A DNA stretch of 64,000 nt. It comes from Mycobacterium sp. URHB0044 (lineage in GTDB: Bacteria; Actinomycetota; Actinomycetes; Mycobacteriales; Mycobacteriaceae). This document shows positions 38,976 through 50,101 of the stretch, piece after piece. The notes beneath the pieces are model-generated. The model saw only the letters and a list, made by a program, of their open reading frames with translations, was not told the origin of the DNA and ran no database searches. Position 1 is the first letter of the stretch, and each line of letters opens with the position of its first letter. The stretch is from positions 90,070 through 154,069 of the forward strand of contig NZ_JIAW01000020.1 in the NCBI RefSeq assembly GCF_000620625.1, given 5' to 3'. The position numbers and the translations under genes are program-made.

Positions 38976-40138
38976 CGCCGGCCCCGCTGCGCGAGCAGAT
39001 CACCCAACTGCGCCATGCCGTCGTCGAATCCGCGGTCTGCGTGCCACGCGGTGAGCGCCGCCACCAGCCCGTCGGCGCCGCGCCGGAGGACCGAGATCTC
39101 GGCCAGCTGCCGCCGTCCCCGACGATCCCGATTGACGTGCAGCAGCACCTGAACCGCAGCGGCGAGCTGGCTGTGCAGCGCCAACCGATCCAGCCCGCCG
39201 AGTGCCGCGAGCGCTTCCAGCCGCGCAGGCACCTCGGCCGGATTGTTCGCGTGCACGGTGCAGGCGCCCCCGTCGTGGCCGGTGTTGAGGGCCGCCAACA
39301 GGTCGACCACCTCCCCACCGCGCACTTCTCCGACGACGATCCGGTCGGGGCGCATCCGCAGGGCCTGCTTGACCAGATCCCGCACGGTCACCTCGCCGAT
39401 GCCCTCGACGTTGGCGCAGCGGGCGATCAACCGGACCAGGTGCGGATGCCGCGGCGCGAGCTCCGGCGCGTCCTCCACGCACACGATGCGTTCCGCACCG
39501 GATACGGCGCCCAACGCGGCGGACAACAACGTCGTCTTGCCTGCGCCGGTGCCGCCCGAGACCAGGAACGCCAGCCGCGCACCGATGATGTCCTCGAGCA
39601 GTCCGAGCGCCTCGGCGGCAATGGCGCCGGAGCCGACGAGCGCGTCGAGGTCTTGGGTGGCCGGGCGCAACACCCGCAGTGACAGACAGGTTCCGTCGCC
39701 CGCGACCGGTGGGAGCACCGCGTGCAACCGCACTGTGAAGTCACCGGTCCCCAGACTCGTCAGCTGCCCGTCGACCCAGGGCTGCGCCTCATCGAGCCGC
39801 CGGCCGACCATCAGCGCCAGGCGTTGCGCAAGACGCCGCACGGCGGCTTCGTCGGCGAACCGAATCTGGCTGCGGCGCAATCCCTTCCCATCGTCGACCC
39901 ACACGGAGTCGGGAGCGGTGACCAGCACGTCGGTGGTGCCGTCGGCGCGCAACAACGGCTCGAGGATGCCGGCACCGGTGAGTTCGGTCTGCAGGACCCG
40001 CAGGTTCCTCAGCACCTCGGTGTCGCCGAGGACGCCACCGGATTCCGCGCGGATGGCCGCGGCAACCACGTTCGGTCGCAGTGATGCCGATTCGGCCGCC
40101 AACCGCTCCCTGACGCGGTCGACGAGTGAGGTGTTCAT
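38972..40138 (-). CDS. tadA: TadA-like secretion ATPase (Rv3659c-like)
   Basis: A protein of 388 aa from ATG 40138. It is a GspE/VirB11-type ATPase: Walker A SGGTGAGKTTLL near residue 200, the Asp box VCVEDAPEL, Walker B-type RIVVGEVRGGE and the His box region GHDGGACTVHANNPAE. It powers Flp pilus assembly. Intact, so the machinery upstream of the insertion appears functional. Confidence 0.92.
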   Translation of the reverse strand: MNTSLVDRVRERLAAESASLRPNVVAAAIRAESGGVLGDTEVLRNLRVLQTELTGAGILEPLLRADGTTDVLVTAPDSVWVDDGKGLRRSQIRFADEAAVRRLAQRLALMVGRRLDEAQPWVDGQLTSLGTGDFTVRLHAVLPPVAGDGTCLSLRVLRPATQDLDALVGSGAIAAEALGLLEDIIGARLAFLVSGGTGAGKTTLLSAALGAVSGAERIVCVEDAPELAPRHPHLVRLIARCANVEGIGEVTVRDLVKQALRMRPDRIVVGEVRGGEVVDLLAALNTGHDGGACTVHANNPAEVPARLEALAALGGLDRLALHSQLAAAVQVLLHVNRDRRGRRQLAEISVLRRGADGLVAALTAWHADRGFDDGMAQLGDLLAQRGRR

Positions 40139-41202
40139 GCCGCCAGTCCGACGTCGCCGGGCTGGGTGTGCACGACCTGCAGCACCCGTCGCGCAGCCAT
40201 GGCCAATGGGGAACGACGCCGCAGCCGCAGCCCGCCGTGCTCGAGCATCGTGGCCACGCCGGGCTGTGCGCGCATGGTGGCCAGCGTCGGCAATCCGACG
40301 ATCCGTGCCACGTCGGCCGAACGCAGCCCGCCTGGCGACGGCCCGCGCACGACGAGCCCGACGTTGGGATTGGTCGCCGAGAGCCATTGGCCGGTGGCGG
40401 TCGTGGCGGCGCACGACCGCAGATCTGCGGGGGCGAGCAGAACCACCAGATCGGCGGCATCCAGCGCGGCCTCCACCGCGGCCGTAGTTCGCCGGGGCAG
40501 GTCACAGACAACTGTCGTTCCGCTGCGCCGACCCGCGTCGACGACCGCTCCGAGCGCCACGTCGTCGACCTCGCTATACGCGCGGCCGGCGGACAGCACG
40601 GTCACCCCGTCCCGCGTCGGGAGCGCGTCGCGCAGTGCCGCGTAGTCGAGCCGCCCACCCTGCAAGGCGAGGTCGGGCCAGCGCAGTCCCGCCTCGGACT
40701 CACCACCAAGTGCAAGATCGAGCCCGCCGCCCCACGGGTCGACGTCGACCAGCAACGCCGCGGGCGCGGCGAATGCTAGCGCCGTCGCGAACACCGACGC
40801 ACCCGCGCCGCCACGTCCGCCGATCACGGCGAGAACTGCTCCGTGACGCTCCGCGCGGCGCGATTCCACAGCGCTGGACAGGTCGGCGACCAGATCCGCC
40901 TCCTGGTCCGGCAGGACGAGAACGCGCTGCACCCCGATCGCGATTGCCGCTTCCCATTGCGCGGAATGCGGTTCACCAGGCCCGACGAGGAACACCCGGG
41001 TTCGGCGGGGCAGGCCGAGTTCGGCACAGCGGCAGGCGGTTTCGACGTCCAGGATGACGGCCGAGGCGCTCTCCCAGACCCGTCGACTGGACGGCTGCGC
41101 TGCGTGGACGACGCGCACGCCGATGGCCGCACCGACCCGATCCACCGCACTGCGCACGTCCACGTCGGCGACCATGGCGAGGACCCCACCGCTCGTCTTC
41201 AT
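40135..41202 (-). CDS. ssd: Septum-site-determining/CpaE-like protein (Rv3660c-like)
   Basis: A protein of 355 aa (ATG 41202; a GTG lies directly before). It has a receiver-like N-terminal domain and a MinD/ParA-type ATPase domain with a degenerate P-loop (GGRGGAGASVFATALA, where the signature Lys is replaced) and VDVDPWGGG. In M. tuberculosis Ssd affects septation. In Tad loci CpaE-type proteins place the pilus machine. It is first in the operon. It reads away from the 6C RNA promoter region. Confidence 0.85.
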   Translation of the reverse strand: MKTSGGVLAMVADVDVRSAVDRVGAAIGVRVVHAAQPSSRRVWESASAVILDVETACRCAELGLPRRTRVFLVGPGEPHSAQWEAAIAIGVQRVLVLPDQEADLVADLSSAVESRRAERHGAVLAVIGGRGGAGASVFATALAFAAPAALLVDVDPWGGGLDLALGGESEAGLRWPDLALQGGRLDYAALRDALPTRDGVTVLSAGRAYSEVDDVALGAVVDAGRRSGTTVVCDLPRRTTAAVEAALDAADLVVLLAPADLRSCAATTATGQWLSATNPNVGLVVRGPSPGGLRSADVARIVGLPTLATMRAQPGVATMLEHGGLRLRRRSPLAMAARRVLQVVHTQPGDVGLAA

Positions 41203-41382
41203 CACCCCACTGTGGGTGTTGGGGACGACACATCGCTACCGCCGCGACGGCATCTGTGGATGAAGTCGGATCTGTGGATGAAGGGGCTCGCCGAGCGTAC
41301 GGAAACGTCGTTCCGCAACTAATCGGCCGACCGGACCGCGGTACGCGTGTACCGGGACGGAATTGAGAATTGATTGACCCCA

Positions 41383-41480
41383 GAAAAGGGACGACCCCCG
41401 CCAGGGGGGGAGGAGGCGGAGGTCGTCGTGTATCAGCCCCGGGGGGTCGGGCTGATGCACACTCGGCCATAAGCCGAGTA
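41383..41480 (-). ncRNA. 6C small RNA (B11-like)
   Basis: The minus-strand transcript is predicted at about 98 nt. A -10 TATAGT (complement of 41487-41492) and TTGCAC 19 bp upstream precede it. It folds into ACTCGGC/GCCGAGT, then ATCAGCCC/GGGCTGAT with a loop of six C, then a long stem GACGACC...GGTCGTC with a loop holding seven C, followed by CCCTTTTCT. Two C-rich loops define the actinobacterial 6C family. M. tuberculosis B11 lies in the same gap between Rv3660c and Rv3661. The rest of 41206-41641 shows nothing else. Confidence 0.88.
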
Positions 41481-41641
41481 ATGCTCACTATACACACGCG
41501 GAAGCAGGGCGGTGCAAGTCATAGTTCAGGCTGCGACAACCCTGTGACCTGGAAAGTTGCAGCAACGGACAGGTGTCATGGACTGCCACTTCCTGCGGGC
41601 CTTCGTCGTACGTCACGACGGCGCCCCTTATGCTGAGAACC

Positions 41642-42502
41642 GTGAGTGCATCCGACCCAGCGGCGGATGGCTCGCCGGCGTCGCGAACCGATGGCGCGAC
41701 GGGCGTCCCCGTGCGGACCGCGGCGTTCTTCGATCTCGACAAGACGGTCATCGCAAAGTCGAGCACGTTGGCTTTCAGCAAACCGTTCTTCGACCAAGGG
41801 CTAATCAATCGCCAGGCGGTTTTGAAGTCCGCCTACGCGCAATTCCTGTTCCTGATGTCGGGCGCCGACCACGATCAGATGGACCGGATGCGGTCCTACA
41901 TCACCACGATGTGTGCGGGCTGGAACGTCGAACAGGTGAAGTCGATCGTCGGCGAGACGCTGCACGAGATCGTCGACCCACTGGTATTCGCGGAGGCCGC
42001 GAACCTGATCGCCGACCACAAGCTATGTGGCCGCGACGTCGTCGTGGTGTCGGCCTCCGGTGAGGAGATCGTCGCTCCGATCGCCCGCGCGCTCGGCGCC
42101 ACCCACGCGATGGCCACCCGGATGGTCGTCGAAGACGGCAAGTACACCGGCGAGGTGGCCTTCTACTGCTATGGCGAGGGCAAGGTCGAGGCAATCCAGG
42201 AGCTCGCCGCCCGCGAAGGCTACGCACTTGAACATTGCTATGCCTACTCGGATTCGATCACCGATCTGCCGATGCTCGAGGCCGTCGGCCATCCCACGGT
42301 CGTCAACCCCGATCGCGCGTTGCGCAAGGAGTCGGCGGCGCGAGGCTGGCCGGTGGTGACGTTCTCGCGGCCGGTGTCATTGCGTGACCGCCTCCCCGCC
42401 GCGCCGTCCGGCGCCGCCGTCGCCACCACCGTCGCGGTCGGGGCGAGTGCATTGGCCGCAGGGGCACTGACCTACTCACTGCTGCGGCGCTTCGTTCCCT
42501 GA
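41642..42502 (+). CDS. HAD-IB family phosphatase (Rv3661-like)
   Basis: A protein of 286 aa from GTG 41642, matching the remembered orthologue length (287). Motif I is FFDLDKTVIAKSS, motif II VVVVSASGEEIV, and motif III is in YAYSDSITDLPMLEAVG, the SerB-like HAD-IB pattern. It has a C-terminal hydrophobic helix (AVATTVAVGASALAAGALTY), so it is probably membrane-tethered. TATGCT at 41628-41633 could be a -10 for a leaderless start. Confidence 0.85.
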   Translation: MSASDPAADGSPASRTDGATGVPVRTAAFFDLDKTVIAKSSTLAFSKPFFDQGLINRQAVLKSAYAQFLFLMSGADHDQMDRMRSYITTMCAGWNVEQVKSIVGETLHEIVDPLVFAEAANLIADHKLCGRDVVVVSASGEEIVAPIARALGATHAMATRMVVEDGKYTGEVAFYCYGEGKVEAIQELAAREGYALEHCYAYSDSITDLPMLEAVGHPTVVNPDRALRKESAARGWPVVTFSRPVSLRDRLPAAPSGAAVATTVAVGASALAAGALTYSLLRRFVP

Positions 42503-42580
42503 GTCGCCTGAGTCCCCTACTGGCGGGTAGCTGTGAGCCGCGCCGTTACGTTCCGGCGACACTGCCGAATTGACACTTGA

Positions 42581-42596
42581 TGTGACCGCGGTCACG
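42581..42596 (+). promoter_or_regulatory. CRP-type site before the Ms1-like RNA
   Basis: TGTGA-N6-TCACG, one base from the perfect consensus. It lies between TTGATG (42579-42584) and a possible -10 TACAAA (42600-42605), so bound CRP would probably block this promoter. The site being inside the promoter is inference. Confidence 0.45.
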
Positions 42597-42606
42597 GAGT
42601 ACAAAG

Positions 42607-42916
42607 GAAGCACGGAAGCCTGGTGAGGCCAAGTTCGAGCCGGAAGAGAAGGCGCGAACTCCCGAGTCAGGCTACCTAGCACGGAACCTGGTACCCACGC
42701 GGAGCACATGCCGCGATAATGGCAAAAGTGTTGCGGGCCTGCGTAATTGCGAAAAGCGGACAACGACGACAACCCTTTGGGTGGGGTAGCAGTTGTAGCG
42801 CTTCTCAAAAACGCCGAGGCCATCCCACGCAACCCAACCGAGCACGCTTGGTAACCGGAGTCCGTGCTAGCGGGCGGCGAGCCGAACTAGTTTCGGGGCG
42901 TCGCCCGCTTCGTTTT
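42607..42916 (+). ncRNA. Ms1/MTS2823-type RNA-polymerase-binding RNA (predicted by position and structure)
   Basis: The 422-bp gap between Rv3661-like and Rv3662c-like genes has no coding frame. In M. tuberculosis the same gap holds the roughly 300-nt MTS2823 RNA, homologue of Ms1, which binds core RNA polymerase in stationary phase. Here a terminator (GCGGGCGGCG at 42870-42879 with CGTCGCCCGC at 42899-42908, then TTCGTTTT) closes a transcript of about 310 nt. A helper stem AGCACG/CGTGCT precedes it. The 5' end is approximate. Confidence 0.72.
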
Positions 42917-42924
42917 GCTGGCAG

Positions 42925-43671
42925 TCATTCCGACGCCGCCTTGGCTATTGCCAACGCCTCTCGGGCACCTGCCTGCAATGCCGTACAACTCGCGACGATC
43001 CACGCCGCCAGGCCGTCGGGGGTTCCGGACTCGAACCCGCGCGCCGCGGCGCGATAGTCACCCGACTGGCGCATCCAGTAGATCTCTGGCACGCCGAGCC
43101 CATGCGGGTCCAGCCCGCTGGTGATGGTGATGAGTCGTGACACCGCGCGCGCGACCACGCCGTCGGCGACGCCGAACGGCGCCAGCGTGAGCAACTCACC
43201 ATGCGCGACGGCCGCCAGCACCGCCGCCGGAACCTTCGTGCCTCCGGTGATGACGTCGCCGAGCAGCTCGAGGCGACGCCCGACGCCGGCGTCCGCCCGT
43301 GGCCTGCCCAGCCGGTCGTCCTCGGTCAGGTCGGACGCGGCCAACGCGTGCAGCCGGGCGATCGCCTGCAGCGGCGCACGCTGCCACACCCCGACCAACG
43401 AGGTCGCCCCGCCTTCCAGCGCCTCCGCGACCCGTAGTGCGCCGGCCAGCACGGGATCGGCGTCTTCCCCGGCGCGCAGCGTCAGCGATCCCCCATCCAA
43501 CACCGACGATGCTCGCGCGGCCCGCACCGACGCCTCGGCCGCCGTCGTCGGCCAGCCTCTGAGATTGAACCGGTGCCGGTGTGCCCGACCGAGTGCCTCC
43601 CGGGCTTCCTCGCACGCCTCGACGACGCCGGGCAGCGCTGCCAACGGGGCGAGCGGATCGGAGTTGGACAC
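42925..43671 (-). CDS. Conserved hypothetical protein (Rv3662c-like)
   Basis: A protein of 248 aa from GTG 43671 (GTG 43692 is an alternative). Soluble and Ala/Leu rich. The segment FNLRGWPTTAAEASVRAARASSVLDGG resembles the N-terminal part of Fic-type proteins, but no HPFxxGNG motif is present, so it is not an active Fic enzyme. Function is unknown. It converges with the Ms1-like terminator. Confidence 0.65.
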   Translation of the reverse strand: MSNSDPLAPLAALPGVVEACEEAREALGRAHRHRFNLRGWPTTAAEASVRAARASSVLDGGSLTLRAGEDADPVLAGALRVAEALEGGATSLVGVWQRAPLQAIARLHALAASDLTEDDRLGRPRADAGVGRRLELLGDVITGGTKVPAAVLAAVAHGELLTLAPFGVADGVVARAVSRLITITSGLDPHGLGVPEIYWMRQSGDYRAAARGFESGTPDGLAAWIVASCTALQAGAREALAIAKAASE

Positions 43672-43780
43672 GGATCCACACGCTAATCGCACCGCTGAAC
43701 CCGTCTGCGGGCGCGTTCGTCGCGCGACGCCTGCCGCCCGTGGCCGACGGTGTGATTAGCCAACGTCCGTGCAACGTCAG

Positions 43781-43794
43781 GTGACTAGGCTCAC
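43781..43794 (+). promoter_or_regulatory. CRP-type site at the acs start
   Basis: GTGA-N6-TCAC followed by G ends four bases before the acs ATG. In many bacteria acs is under cAMP-CRP control. A site this close to the start would fit repression or leaderless-start control. The match lacks the outer T. Confidence 0.4.
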
Positions 43795-43798
43795 GAAT

Positions 43799-45763
<1,965 letters not shown>

Positions 45764-45766
45764 CCG

Positions 45767-46483
45767 TTACGCGACGGGCACGAAACCCGAGCCCGCCCGA
45801 TTCTTGGCGGCGATGTCGGCCAGCACGGAGTTGATCGACATCGTCACCGCCGGCGTGTGCAGCGGGACGAACTTCACCACGCAGGTCGGCAGGTCCTCGC
45901 TGAAGGCACCGTGGATCATGCCGACCAGCTGGTTGTTGACCGTGACCGGCGCGCCGGAGTCACCCGGCTGCCCGCACACCTGGTTGACGATGGTGCCCGG
46001 CTGCTCACCCGGCCCCCAGGTGACGCCGCAGGAGTAGCCGGTGGTGCGGCCAAGCTTGCACGCGACCTGGCCGAAGACCGGGTCGGGACCGATGCCATCG
46101 ATGCGGAAGCCGTTCACCTCGGGGACCGGCCGCACCAGGGCGGGGTCGAACTGGATCACCGCGTAGTCGAGGCCTTCGTTGCCTGCCACCATGGTGCCCA
46201 GTACACCGCGATCCTCGGCGCCTTCCGCGGCGACCTGAGCGCCGGGACCGCCGCAGTGCGCAGACGTGAAACCGATCAGGCTGCCCGTGCTGTCGTGGCC
46301 AATCGCGGTGAGCGTGCAGAACGTATCGCCGTCGATCACGATTCCGGAGCCGCCACCCAGGCCGACGGGTTCCTGCGCGTGCGCAACCGACGCGGCCAGG
46401 ACGGAGAACACGAAGGCCAGGACCGTCGCGACCAACCCCGCCGGGACAGCCTCTTGCCAGCGATGTCTCAACACCACCCCCAT
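45767..46483 (-). CDS. Secreted trypsin-like serine protease (Rv3668c-like)
   Basis: A protein of 238 aa with a Sec signal peptide ending in AHAQ. The triad is His in TSAHCG, Asp in GLDYAVI and Ser in GQPGDSGAPV. Cys residues suggest at least two disulfides (FCTLTAIG with AHCG; CKLGRTTGYSC). It resembles the streptogrisin/alpha-lytic type without a long propeptide. It acts outside the membrane; substrate unknown. Confidence 0.85.
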   Translation of the reverse strand: MGVVLRHRWQEAVPAGLVATVLAFVFSVLAASVAHAQEPVGLGGGSGIVIDGDTFCTLTAIGHDSTGSLIGFTSAHCGGPGAQVAAEGAEDRGVLGTMVAGNEGLDYAVIQFDPALVRPVPEVNGFRIDGIGPDPVFGQVACKLGRTTGYSCGVTWGPGEQPGTIVNQVCGQPGDSGAPVTVNNQLVGMIHGAFSEDLPTCVVKFVPLHTPAVTMSINSVLADIAAKNRAGSGFVPVA

Positions 46484-46615
46484 CTACTGCCCCGACCGAA
46501 TTCCTGCCAAACGCCGTGAGTCTATCGTTGCCCGGGACGCTTGAGTCGACCGCGACATGGCAACATGAACCGCATTGGCGTCCCAATTTGATCTCGATGC
46601 GGGGAGGACTCGGCC

Positions 46616-47140
46616 GTGAGCACAGGCGACCGTAAGAACGGCGTGCCGACCACAGTGACTTCGATTCCGCTGGTCGATCCGCACGCCCCCAAGCCCGATC
46701 CGTCGATCGGCGACCTCGTCAAGGATGCGACGACGCAGGTGTCGACCCTGGTGCGCGCCGAAGTCGAACTCGCGAAGGCCGAGATCACCCGCGACGTGAA
46801 GAAGGGGCTCACCGGCAGCGTCTACTTCATCCTGGCGCTCGTCGTGCTGTTCTACTCGACGTTCTTCTTCTTCTTCTTCGCCGCCGAACTCCTCGACACC
46901 TGGCTGTGGCGGTGGGCCGCATTCCTCATCGTCTTCGGCGTCATGGTGGTGACCACCGCGCTCTTGGCCCTACTCGGGTACCTGAAGGTGCGCCGGATCC
47001 GAGGACCGCAGCAGACCATCGAGTCGGTCAAGGAGACACGCGCCGCCCTGACCCCCGGCGGTGACAAGCACGACGGCAAGGCCATCACGGCCGGCGGTGA
47101 CGGGCGGCCCTCGTCGACCGCAGATCCATCAGGCTGGTAA
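46616..47140 (+). CDS. Phage-holin-superfamily/DUF1469-like membrane protein (Rv3669-like)
   Basis: A protein of 174 aa from GTG 46616. An amphipathic helix (LVRAEVELAKAEITRDVKKG) precedes two membrane helices (about 70-90 and 97-120), the actinobacterial holin-III-superfamily/DUF1469 layout. It is a host membrane protein, not a lysis gene. Six Phe in a row come from a TTC run at 46862-46879. It sits just before ephE. Confidence 0.75.
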   Translation: MSTGDRKNGVPTTVTSIPLVDPHAPKPDPSIGDLVKDATTQVSTLVRAEVELAKAEITRDVKKGLTGSVYFILALVVLFYSTFFFFFFAAELLDTWLWRWAAFLIVFGVMVVTTALLALLGYLKVRRIRGPQQTIESVKETRAALTPGGDKHDGKAITAGGDGRPSSTADPSGW

Positions 47141-48124
47141 GTGCCTCGGAGCCGCCCCGGCGGCGAGATCAAAAAGCCGCCCGATCCGTCCGTCACCCGC
47201 ATCGACGGTCCGTGGCGCCATTTGGAGGTGCACGCCAACGGGATTCGCTTCCAGGTCGTCGAGGCATTGCCCACCGAGGACCGTCGCGCGGCGGACGTCG
47301 AGCGGCCGCTGGTGATCCTGCTGCACGGGTTCGGATCGTTCTGGTGGTCATGGCGCCACCAGCTGCGGGGCCTGACGGGAGCACGCGTGGTGGCCGTCGA
47401 CCTGCGCGGCTACGGCGGCAGCGACAAACCTCCGCGCGGGTACGACGGCTGGACGCTGGCCGGTGACACCGCGGGCCTGGTGCGCGCGCTGGGGCACAAG
47501 ACGGCCACGCTCGTCGGCCATGCCGACGGCGGCCTCGTCTGCTGGGCGACGTCGGTCCTGCACCCGCGGGTGGTGCGCGCGATCGCCGTGGTGAGTTCAC
47601 CGCATCCGGTGGCGTTGCGTGCGTCCGCGCTGACCCGGCGGGACCAGGGACTGACCCTGCTGCCCTCCATGCTGCGCTACCAGGTGCCGTTCTGGCCGGA
47701 GCGCGTGCTGACGCGCCACGACGCCGCCGCTCTCGAAGCTCTGGTTCGTAGCCGTGCGAGCACCAAATGGGTTGCGTCGGAAGACTTTTCGGAGAGCATG
47801 GTGCACCTGCGCCGGGCCATCCAAATTCCGTCCGCTGCGCATTCCGCGCTGGAGTATCAACGCTGGGCGGTGCGGAGCCAACTACGCAGCGAGGGCCGGC
47901 GGTTCATGAAGTCCATGAAACGTCCACTGGCGGTGCCGCTGCTGCACGTCCGCGGCGACGCCGACCCGTACGTGCTGGCGGATCCGGTGTATCGGACCCA
48001 GCGGTACGCGCCGCACGGCCGCTACGTATCCGTCGCCGGGGCAGGGCATTTCGCGCACGAGGAGGCACCGGCGGAAGTCAACCAGCAGCTGTCCCGGTTC
48101 CTCACCCAGGTGCACGGCGCCTAG
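47141..48124 (+). CDS. ephE: Epoxide-hydrolase-type alpha/beta hydrolase
   Basis: A protein of 327 aa. LLHGFGSFWWSW is the oxyanion region, GHADGGL is the nucleophile elbow with Asp, DPYV holds the late acidic residue and GAGHFAHEE gives the His. The Asp nucleophile is diagnostic of epoxide hydrolases. The gene corresponds to Rv3670, which sits beside marP. GTG 47141 follows the previous stop directly. Confidence 0.85.
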   Translation: MPRSRPGGEIKKPPDPSVTRIDGPWRHLEVHANGIRFQVVEALPTEDRRAADVERPLVILLHGFGSFWWSWRHQLRGLTGARVVAVDLRGYGGSDKPPRGYDGWTLAGDTAGLVRALGHKTATLVGHADGGLVCWATSVLHPRVVRAIAVVSSPHPVALRASALTRRDQGLTLLPSMLRYQVPFWPERVLTRHDAAALEALVRSRASTKWVASEDFSESMVHLRRAIQIPSAAHSALEYQRWAVRSQLRSEGRRFMKSMKRPLAVPLLHVRGDADPYVLADPVYRTQRYAPHGRYVSVAGAGHFAHEEAPAEVNQQLSRFLTQVHGA

Positions 48125-48125
48125 C

Positions 48126-49313
48126 TCAGGAGATGCAGGTGCCGGTGGCCACGCGTTGCGTGTTGCCCACCCTGGCCATCTGCCTGGCCACCTCGTTGGC
48201 GGTCAGCACGAAGCCGGTGTCCGCGTCGTCGACTGCCGCCCCGAACACCACACCGAGCACCCTGCCCTCGCGGTCTATCAACGGACCGCCCGAATTACCT
48301 TGGCGCACAGTGCCTCTGATGGTGTACACCTCGCGGGTCACCGTGGTGGTGTGGTAGATGTCCGGCCCGTTGAGCTGGATGATCTCGCGGATCCGCGCGG
48401 GGGTTGCCGTGAAGTCGCCGCCGCCGGGATACCCCATCACCACCGCGTCGGTTCCCGTTGGCGCCTCCTGCATGTCGAACTGCAGCGGCGGCGACGGCAG
48501 GCCGGGCACGTCCAGGATCGAGATGTCGGCGCTCGGATCGTAGGACACCACGCCGGCGTCATAGGTCTGCCCGTCGACTTCGACGGTGACGCTCTCCGAG
48601 CCGGCGACGACGTGGGCGTTGGACATCACCCGATTCGGCGCGACGACGAAGCCGCTGCCCTCGAGCACCTTCTGGCAACTCGACGCGACGCCGCGGATCT
48701 TCAACACGCTCGGCCGCGTCGCGGCGACGACGGGGTCGGCGGCCAACGCGGCATCGGGGACGTCGACGCTGACGATCGGAGTGCGGCCGAACGGTTGCAG
48801 CACGTTGGGCAGACCGGAGGTGTCCAGCAGCGCCGACAGCCGCGTCGGAACCCGCTTCAGCCATTCCGGGGCGAGGGTGTCCACCTGGGCCAGCACACGC
48901 GAACCACGCACGGCAGCAGCAAGATTGGGCTGATCCGACGACGTGAGCGGGGTGGCCAGCAGCCACGCCGCCACCAGGACCGCAACCAGTTGCAGGGCGA
49001 CGCCGATCACCGAGTCGAACGTCCGCAGCGTCCCGTTGCGAATCGCGCCACGCACCGCGCGGCCAAGGACGACGCCCGCGATCTCACCGACCACGACGAG
49101 GCCGAGGATCAAGAACAGCGCCACGAACAGCTTCGAGCGCGGCCCGTCGATCTGACTCACCACGTGCGGAGCGAGCAGGACCCCGGCCACCGCACCGAGG
49201 ACGACCCCGACGAAGGACAGCAGCGAACCCAGAGCCCCGGAACGCCAGCCGGAGACGGCAGCGACGAGGGCGATGGCGAGGACGGCCAAATCAAGCCATT
49301 GCGACGATGTCAT
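48126..49313 (-). CDS. marP: Acid-resistance membrane serine protease MarP
   Basis: A protein of 395 aa. Four membrane helices (CvpA-like, residues about 5-125) anchor a periplasmic chymotrypsin-like domain with His in VMSNAHVVAG, Asp in PSADISILD and Ser in RQGNSGGPL. Two Cys (ASSCQK and the C-terminal GTCIS) match the redox-active pair of the family. MarP maintains cytoplasmic pH in acid by processing cell-wall enzymes. It overlaps the NUDIX gene by four bases. Confidence 0.92.
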   Translation of the reverse strand: MTSSQWLDLAVLAIALVAAVSGWRSGALGSLLSFVGVVLGAVAGVLLAPHVVSQIDGPRSKLFVALFLILGLVVVGEIAGVVLGRAVRGAIRNGTLRTFDSVIGVALQLVAVLVAAWLLATPLTSSDQPNLAAAVRGSRVLAQVDTLAPEWLKRVPTRLSALLDTSGLPNVLQPFGRTPIVSVDVPDAALAADPVVAATRPSVLKIRGVASSCQKVLEGSGFVVAPNRVMSNAHVVAGSESVTVEVDGQTYDAGVVSYDPSADISILDVPGLPSPPLQFDMQEAPTGTDAVVMGYPGGGDFTATPARIREIIQLNGPDIYHTTTVTREVYTIRGTVRQGNSGGPLIDREGRVLGVVFGAAVDDADTGFVLTANEVARQMARVGNTQRVATGTCIS

Positions 49314-50101
49314 TGTTGGGGTTCACCGTAACCGCTGGCGTCGCCGACGAGGGCCATTGCCGCGTCGAGTTCACGCACGTCGTCGGTGTTCCACGGCTTG
49401 GCCCAGCCGGCGACGTCGAGCATCGCCGAGATCACCTGCCCGGTGAAACCCCACACGAGCATCTGGTTCAGCAGGAACGCGGGGCCGGCGAAGCGGCGCG
49501 TGTTCTGCTGCCGGTAGACCATCAAGCGATTCTCCGGGTTGATGAACGCGCGCACCGGGACGCGCGCGACGATCGCCGTCTCGGCCGGGTCGACGACGGC
49601 CACCGGCCCGGGATCTGGCGAGTAGGCCAACACCGGGACGACGTGGAAGCCGGACGGCGGGATGAACATCCGATCCAGGGTGAGGAGAGGCTGCAACCTG
49701 CTGGGGTCGAGGCCCGTTTCCTCGTTGGCCTCGCGCAACGCCGTGAACACCGGCCCTCCGTCACCGGGGTCCGACGCCCCGCCGGGGAACGCCGCCTGAC
49801 CGGCGTGGTGGCGCAGCGTCGACGCCCGCACGGTCAGCAACAGGTCCGCCTCGTCGGGCAGTCCACCCGACGGGGAGTCCCGCGGGCCAGAGAACAGCAC
49901 CAGCACCGCGGCATCGCGCTTGGCGCCGGTCAGCGTCGCGGTGGCATTCGCCGCGGTGATGGCGGCCAGCACGTCGGCGGGCACCCGTCGACGGTAGGCG
50001 CTTGGCACGTCGCGAGCCTTGTCGACCAGGGGCTTTAGCCAGGTCGGGGCGGCCGCGGGATCAAGGGAGGCGCGCTGCTCCCCGTCGGCCTCGGTGCTCA
50101 A
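49310..50101 (-). CDS. NUDIX hydrolase, CoA-pyrophosphatase type (Rv3672c-like)
   Basis: A protein of 263 aa. The Nudix box is GGASDPGDGGPVFTALREAN then EETG. LLTVRASTLRHHAGQAAFPGG upstream matches the NuCoA signature (LLTxRSxxLRxHxGQVAFPGG), so CoA or derivatives are the likely substrate. It is translationally coupled to the thioredoxin-like gene and to marP. Confidence 0.88.
   Translation of the reverse strand: MSTEADGEQRASLDPAAAPTWLKPLVDKARDVPSAYRRRVPADVLAAITAANATATLTGAKRDAAVLVLFSGPRDSPSGGLPDEADLLLTVRASTLRHHAGQAAFPGGASDPGDGGPVFTALREANEETGLDPSRLQPLLTLDRMFIPPSGFHVVPVLAYSPDPGPVAVVDPAETAIVARVPVRAFINPENRLMVYRQQNTRRFAGPAFLLNQMLVWGFTGQVISAMLDVAGWAKPWNTDDVRELDAAMALVGDASGYGEPQQ

Noticed and set aside
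42925..43671. Fic-domain AMP-transferase
   Set aside because: Only the N-terminal segment resembles Fic-type proteins; the HPFxxGNG catalytic motif is absent.
46616..47140. Phage holin / prophage remnant next to ephE
   Set aside because: The holin-superfamily label refers to a host membrane-protein family; the gene is part of the conserved Rv3668c-Rv3671c neighbourhood and no phage genes are near.
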